Notes under the pieces: model-generated | Database searches by the model: none | The model's input: the letters and a program-made list of their open reading frames with translations, nothing else | What the model was told of the DNA's origin: nothing | Origin: Desulfobulbaceae bacterium | GTDB taxonomy: Bacteria; Desulfobacterota; Desulfobulbia; Desulfobulbales; SURF-16 | NCBI GenBank assembly: GCA_024763115.1 | Contig: JANTGB010000070.1 | Span: forward strand, 1 to 8,744 | DNA: 8,744 bases | Direction: 5' to 3' | Position numbers and translations under genes: made by a program | In this document: positions 5,937 through 8,744 of the stretch, piece by piece | Numbering within the stretch: position 1 is the stretch's first letter | Layout: every line of letters starts with the position of its first letter

Positions 5937-7314
5937 TTGCCGCCGCAACCAGACCGGGAGCCCACTGCGGGGTACCCACTGCGTGAATATGAGTATAAAG
6001 AGCCAGGACGTTTTTATAAACCAGGCCATCTCTCTTGCAGCAGAAGCCTACTCCGCGCTCCATGTCCAGGGCCAGGTTCTCGCTGGAGCCGGCCCAGTTT
6101 TCAATCTTGCTGTAGCGGAACTCATGGCCCTTTATTTCAGTGCCGACCGGATAAAAAGGATTATCGTTATCAGCCTTCAACACTGTGTAACCATGGGCCT
6201 GGGGTTTTTTCTTCAGGCTGAAGGTTACCGGAAAAATACCCACCAGCGGAAACTCCCGGCCTTCAATATTCATTCTTTCCCCCAGGTAAATCAAGCCGCC
6301 GCATTCAGCATAGACAGGCAGGCCATGGTCAGCCATTTCCTTAATGGAACGACGGAATGACACATTGGCAGCCAGCTGATGGACATTGGTTTCCGGAAAT
6401 CCGCCGCCAATATAAAGCCCGTCAATATCAGGCAGTTTCTCTGCGGTCAGGGAATTGATCTCAACAAGTTTTGCCCCGGCTTCCTGCAGAGCCGCAAAAT
6501 TTTCCGGATAATAAAACTGAAAAGCCGCGTCACGCAGGATACCGATCCGCACTTCTGCTGCTGAGGATTTCAACTTAAAGGCTGACTTTACCTCATGGAC
6601 AGGCTCCATTACTGCCAGAATCCGATCTATATCGAGGCTGTCGGCGGCAATACGGGCCAGGGTTGCCACTGCCTCTTCCGCCCCTTCATATTCCTGAAAA
6701 GGTGTTACCCCCAGATGTCGCATGGGGAAGATATCCCTTTTCATCCGCCGTACTGCCCCCAGCACCGGAATTGAGGTATATTTTTCAATAGCCTGGCGGA
6801 CAATGGCTTCATGACGGCTGGTGCCTGTCCGGTTTAAAATAACGCCGCAAATTGCCACATCAGGCTCAAGTTTCCGACAGCCCAGAACCATGGCAGCGAC
6901 CGTGCGGGTCGTCTTGGTACAGTCAACCACCAGCAGTACCGGCAACCCCAGCCGGCGGGAAAGTTCAGCAGTACTGAATGAGCCTGATACGTCAACTCCA
7001 TCGTAAAGGCCGCGATTGCCCTCAATCAGACAGATTTCCGCGCCGGCAGAGCGCTGGTGAAAAGATTGCAAAAGCGCCTCTGTCGGCATCAAATAGGGAT
7101 CAAGGTTATAGCAGGGCTGGCGGGCTGCCAGCTGAAGCCAGCCCGCGTCAATATAATCCGGCCCCTTTTTAAAGGGATAAACCTTATATTGTTGCGCGGT
7201 CAGGCAGGCGGCCAGGCCGACAGCCACAACACTTTTGCCGGAACCACCACCCATGCCGGCAACGATAATTCCCCTGGGGCCGGGAGCTTTATTTTCTTGT
7301 TTTTGTAAATTCAT
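5908..7314 (-). CDS. dsrN: Cobyrinate a,c-diamide synthase family amidotransferase (CbiA/CobB family, probable DsrN siroheme amidase)
   Basis: The ~468-residue enzyme has an ATP-dependent ligase domain and a class I glutamine amidotransferase domain and amidates carboxylate side chains of a tetrapyrrole. The P-loop is GMGGGSGKS (20-28), followed by PFKKGPDYIDAGW (47-59) and NLDPYLM (70-76). EGNRGLYDG (98-106) and the phrase DCTKTTRTVAAMVLGC (131-146) fit DsrN, which makes the siroheme amide of dissimilatory sulfite reductase; ordinary CbiA tends to have FKVGPDYIDP and EGVMGLYDG. The amidotransferase nucleophile is C338 (YAECGGLIYLG), with GHEF (396-399) and the C-terminal THIH (441-444) supplying the usual histidines. 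The start is uncertain: ATG 7314, ATG 7329 or TTG 7353. I prefer 7314 because the upstream codons fall in a repeat. CbiA in B12 synthesis remains possible. Confidence 0.85.
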   Translation of the reverse strand: MNLQKQENKAPGPRGIIVAGMGGGSGKSVVAVGLAACLTAQQYKVYPFKKGPDYIDAGWLQLAARQPCYNLDPYLMPTEALLQSFHQRSAGAEICLIEGNRGLYDGVDVSGSFSTAELSRRLGLPVLLVVDCTKTTRTVAAMVLGCRKLEPDVAICGVILNRTGTSRHEAIVRQAIEKYTSIPVLGAVRRMKRDIFPMRHLGVTPFQEYEGAEEAVATLARIAADSLDIDRILAVMEPVHEVKSAFKLKSSAAEVRIGILRDAAFQFYYPENFAALQEAGAKLVEINSLTAEKLPDIDGLYIGGGFPETNVHQLAANVSFRRSIKEMADHGLPVYAECGGLIYLGERMNIEGREFPLVGIFPVTFSLKKKPQAHGYTVLKADNDNPFYPVGTEIKGHEFRYSKIENWAGSSENLALDMERGVGFCCKRDGLVYKNVLALYTHIHAVGTPQWAPGLVAAAKKYKSDSHT

Positions 7315-7320
7315 ATTGTT

Positions 7321-7462
7321 ACTACTCATGGGGTAAGCGTCTAAGCTCGACAATGATCGCCTGCAGACAGGTTCCTAACGGGCTCACGCATAAAGCTTAA
7401 GTCTCTGCAGGAGCCTGACTGCAGGCGATCATATATTCAATGTAACTACTCATGGGGTAAGC
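7321..7462 (+). repeat. Direct repeat pair flanking a hairpin unit upstream of the dsrN-like gene
   Basis: ACTACTCATGGGGTAAGC occurs at 7321-7338 and 7445-7462, 124 bp apart, each preceded by a TGTTACT or TGTAACT start and followed by a CTAA. Between them lies the large palindrome 7354-7431. The left copy overlaps possible start codons of the minus-strand amidotransferase. Confidence 0.75.
7354..7431. repeat. BIME-like long imperfect inverted repeat
   Basis: The arm TGATCGCCTGCAGACAGG (7354-7371), extended to 7376, pairs with 7409-7431. The arms are 23 nt with two mismatches around a 32-nt loop. The arm core (CCTGCAGGCGATC-type) is the same as in the repeats at 5347 and 7901, so it is two REP-like units facing each other. 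It lies in the divergent intergenic region and could stabilise mRNA ends, bind proteins or terminate transcription. Confidence 0.75.
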
Positions 7463-7611
7463 ACCTAATGATTGCAAATCTCAGTATTTGTAACTGTTTA
7501 ATATTATATTCGTAGAGCGATATGCGCAAATATCTACCTGGTAAAAATAAGGTTATTTAAGCAAAGCCTTGAAATTCAACCTAGTCATGATTACATTCAA
7601 CTTTCACAAAA

Positions 7612-7663
7612 AATAACTGCTCACTGGGTTGCACATATTCGGAGTCGAAGTTTACGTAACTTC
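7612..7663 (+). mobile_element. Remnant insertion-sequence end
   Basis: TAACTGCTCACTGGG (7614-7628) followed by GCACATATT and CGGAGTCGAAGTTTA (7640-7654) repeats the block order of the element end at 448-512 in the opposite orientation. No transposase is attached, so it looks like a solo end or a small non-autonomous element. Confidence 0.5.
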
Positions 7664-7722
7664 TCCAAAGCTGCTTCGCCGCTCTGCGTCATAAAAAATC
7701 AAGCGCGGAGTACCGATGGTTA

Positions 7723-7747
7723 CGCAACACCGCAGAGCGGTGTTGCG
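7723..7747. repeat. Perfect 11-bp stem, 3-nt loop hairpin
   Basis: CGCAACACCGC, loop AGA, GCGGTGTTGCG. It is the most stable simple hairpin in the window. CCGCTCTGCG (7679-7688) can compete for pairing with CGCAGAGCGG (7731-7740), so two alternative folds exist. A T7 tract follows only 15 nt later, so a classical terminator is possible but not ideal. Confidence 0.7.
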
Positions 7748-7791
7748 AGAGAGAACGTACGATTTTTTTATTTTCCACCACTTTTGAAGGT

Positions 7792-7857
7792 GTAGGGTGC
7801 AGACCATGCACCAAAAATGATGCCGGAGCCGGAAATGGTGCGTGATACGCACCCTAC
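7792..7857. repeat. BIME-like pair of GTAG-headed REP palindromes
   Basis: GTAGGGTGC (7792-7800) and its complement GCACCCTAC (7849-7857) mark the two outer ends. Each end forms its own hairpin: GGTGCA with TGCACC (7796-7812, loop GACCA), and GGTGCGT with ACGCACC (7837-7853, loop GAT). Two mirrored GTAG-headed hairpins are the layout of REP/BIME elements mobilised by RAYT (TnpA-REP) transposases. No RAYT gene is in the window. Confidence 0.7.
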
Positions 7858-7896
7858 GCATCTCCTGCAGAGGCCCCTGGTTTCCAGCAAAAGCCC

Positions 7897-8001
7897 GTAG
7901 GAGCCTGCCTGCAGGCGAACATTAGTCGAGCTGCCGGAGGCCTCTTTTTTCAAGCCGAGTCTTGGAAAAAGCGGAGGATGCTTAGTCCATGAGTACTTAC
8001 C
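7897..8001 (+). repeat. Dispersed palindromic repeat, copy B
   Basis: It starts with a GTAG tetranucleotide (7897-7900) followed by the GCCTGC/GCAGGC hairpin (7903-7916), then the same ATTAGTCGAGCTGCCGGAGG body as copy A up to 7972, and ends with a reversed GGTAAGTACTCATGG-type terminus (8001-7987). The match to copy A (5351-5417) is about 94 percent by eye. Confidence 0.75.
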
Positions 8002-8077
8002 ATAAAAATAAATTGACGATTAATATACCCCCTGAACCCTGTATCACAAAATCTAAAATAACTAAAAAACTTTATTC

Positions 8078-8082
8078 GAGGA
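8078..8082 (+). promoter_or_regulatory. Ribosome binding site for the TPR gene
   Basis: GAGGA, 7 nt before the ATG at 8090, one of the clearest Shine-Dalgarno sequences in the window and the basis for that start. Confidence 0.6.
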
Positions 8083-8089
8083 TATTTTA

Positions 8090-8719
8090 ATGACAGAACC
8101 CCGGTTAAAAGAAGATCTGAACAAAGTAATAGAAGAACTTGAAGAAAAATGCAAGGAACATCCGAAATCCGTCATGGCTCATCATCACCTGGCCTTGGTC
8201 TACCGTAAGGCCGGACGCGCTAATGATGCCATAAAAGAACTGAAGACCTGTATTGAAATTGATGATCAATCAGTTGATTCCTATATAAATCTCGGCGCTA
8301 TATTTTTTGAGTTGGGTAAGCTTGACGAATCACTGGAGGCAAATAAAAAAGCATTGCTTTACGCGACAAATCCTGCCCAGGCCCACACCAACATCGGCCT
8401 GATCATGGCCCAGAAGGGTGATCTTGACCAGGCAATTGATGCCTATACCAAGGCGGTCAGCCATGACCCGAAACTGACTATAGCCTGGATTAATCTGGCT
8501 TCAGTCCAAATCGCCGTAGAAAATTTTCCGGAAGCCCTGACAGCTGCCCAAAAGGCAATTGAAATTGATCCTGATTTTCCCATGGCTCACAACAACCTGG
8601 CAGTAGCTTATTTTTATAACAATAAATTTGCCGATGCCAAAAAGGAAATCGCCAAGGCTCAGGAACTGGGCTACACTGTTGACCCCAATTTTATTGCAGC
8701 GGTTGAGAATGAGGTCTGA
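8090..8719 (+). CDS. Tetratricopeptide repeat (TPR) protein
   Basis: The 209-residue, probably cytoplasmic protein has no signal peptide or membrane segment. After an acidic/basic helical lead (1-27) it is built of about five consecutive 34-residue TPR units: ~28-61 (HHHLALVYRKAGRANDAIKE), 62-95 (YINLGAIFFELGKLDESLEA), 96-129 (HTNIGLIMAQKGDLDQAIDA), 130-163 (WINLASVQIAVENFPEALTA) and 164-195 (HNNLAVAYFYNNKFADAKKE). TPR stacks bind partner proteins; the partner here is unknown. The stop is followed after 2 nt by the ATG of the next gene, whose ribosome site lies inside this gene, so the two are very likely co-transcribed and co-translated. An assembly or maturation role for the downstream product is only a guess from this coupling. 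Confidence 0.88.
   Translation: MTEPRLKEDLNKVIEELEEKCKEHPKSVMAHHHLALVYRKAGRANDAIKELKTCIEIDDQSVDSYINLGAIFFELGKLDESLEANKKALLYATNPAQAHTNIGLIMAQKGDLDQAIDAYTKAVSHDPKLTIAWINLASVQIAVENFPEALTAAQKAIEIDPDFPMAHNNLAVAYFYNNKFADAKKEIAKAQELGYTVDPNFIAAVENEV
8711..8715 (+). promoter_or_regulatory. Ribosome binding site for the truncated downstream gene
   Basis: GAGGT lies 6 nt before the ATG at 8722 and inside the last codons of the TPR gene. It supports the ATG at 8722 as a genuine start. Confidence 0.55.
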
Positions 8720-8721
8720 TC

Positions 8722-8744
8722 ATGGCTAAACAAAATCCTACTAC
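8722..8744 (+). CDS. Start of a gene cut by the window edge (MAKQNPT...)
   Basis: Only seven full codons are visible. A good ribosome site, the 2-nt gap to the TPR stop and an ordinary MAKQ start support a real gene. Sulfite reductase alpha subunits (DsrA) of sulfate reducers commonly begin MAKH or similar, and a DsrN-like gene lies nearby, so dsrA is a candidate. Seven residues cannot establish this, and many other proteins start the same way. Confidence 0.55.

Larger units (their letters stand above)
7463..8077. other. Non-coding divergent intergenic region filled with repeats
   Basis: No gene is supported here. Apart from the separately listed repeats it holds AT-rich DNA at 7475-7620 with a TGTAACTGTTTA motif (7489-7500), and a leader region at 8002-8077 with a possible -35 TTGACG (8013-8018) but no convincing -10 at standard spacing. 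Short minus-strand frames at 7652-7953 merely read through the palindromes. Confidence 0.6.

Noticed and set aside
5914..6360. 148-codon plus-strand frame within the amidotransferase gene
   Set aside because: Antisense to a well-supported coding region; no motif or ribosome site.
7315..7620. Cobalamin riboswitch upstream of the cobyrinate diamide synthase-family gene
   Set aside because: No B12-box-like conserved core is visible; the leader consists of REP-type repeats.
7652..7953. Overlapping short minus-strand frames between the dsrN-like and TPR genes
   Set aside because: They read through palindromic repeats; the Cys/Arg-rich translations look like translated REP DNA.
5347..8001. CRISPR-like array
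   Set aside because: The repeats are irregularly spaced, differ in length and orientation, and have no unique spacers of constant size.

Overview
The window looks like a chromosomal segment of a sulfate- or sulfur-metabolising member of the Desulfobacterota, perhaps the Desulfobulbales. This is inferred from three things: a DnaA of the type I associate with that lineage, a cobyrinate diamide synthase-family protein whose motifs fit DsrN (the siroheme amidase of dissimilatory sulfite reductase) better than ordinary CbiA, and an iron-sulfur/B12-type radical SAM protein. No rRNA, tRNA or CRISPR array is visible.

Layout. 1-588: the end of a probable transposase reading frame (3-158) followed by repeat-rich, mobile-element-derived DNA. 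589-2919 (+): a large B12-binding-type radical SAM protein that also carries an FKBP/trigger-factor-like domain and a helical-repeat tail. It is bracketed by inverted copies of a ~36-bp sequence. 2996-4327 (-): dnaA, convergent with the radical SAM gene and not next to dnaN. 4328-4803: a very AT-rich intergenic stretch with DnaA-box-like sites, a candidate dnaA promoter and a tiny leader ORF overlapping the dnaA start; it is a candidate oriC. 4822-5235 (+): nikR, a nickel-responsive ribbon-helix-helix regulator with all four nickel ligands. 5476-5835 (+): a small unknown protein with a CxC/CxxC cysteine set. 5908-7314 (-): the CbiA/DsrN-type amidotransferase. 7315-8010: a dense cluster of REP/BIME-like palindromes and mobile-element ends. 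8090-8719 (+): a TPR protein, followed after 2 nt by the start of another gene (MAKQNPT...) cut by the window edge.

How the parts relate. If the DsrN reading is right, the divergent pair around 7315-8089 (dsrN-like on the left, TPR plus the truncated gene on the right) may be the edge of a dissimilatory sulfite reductase locus, and the truncated gene could be dsrA. That last step is only a hypothesis from seven residues and context. NikR would control nickel uptake genes that lie outside the window.

The most distinctive non-coding feature is a family of intergenic repeats. Their ends carry a TGTAACTRYTCA-like motif and recur in both orientations in almost every larger intergenic gap. They are accompanied by GTAG-headed palindromes of the REP type. 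They appear to have remodelled both ends of the dsrN-like gene.
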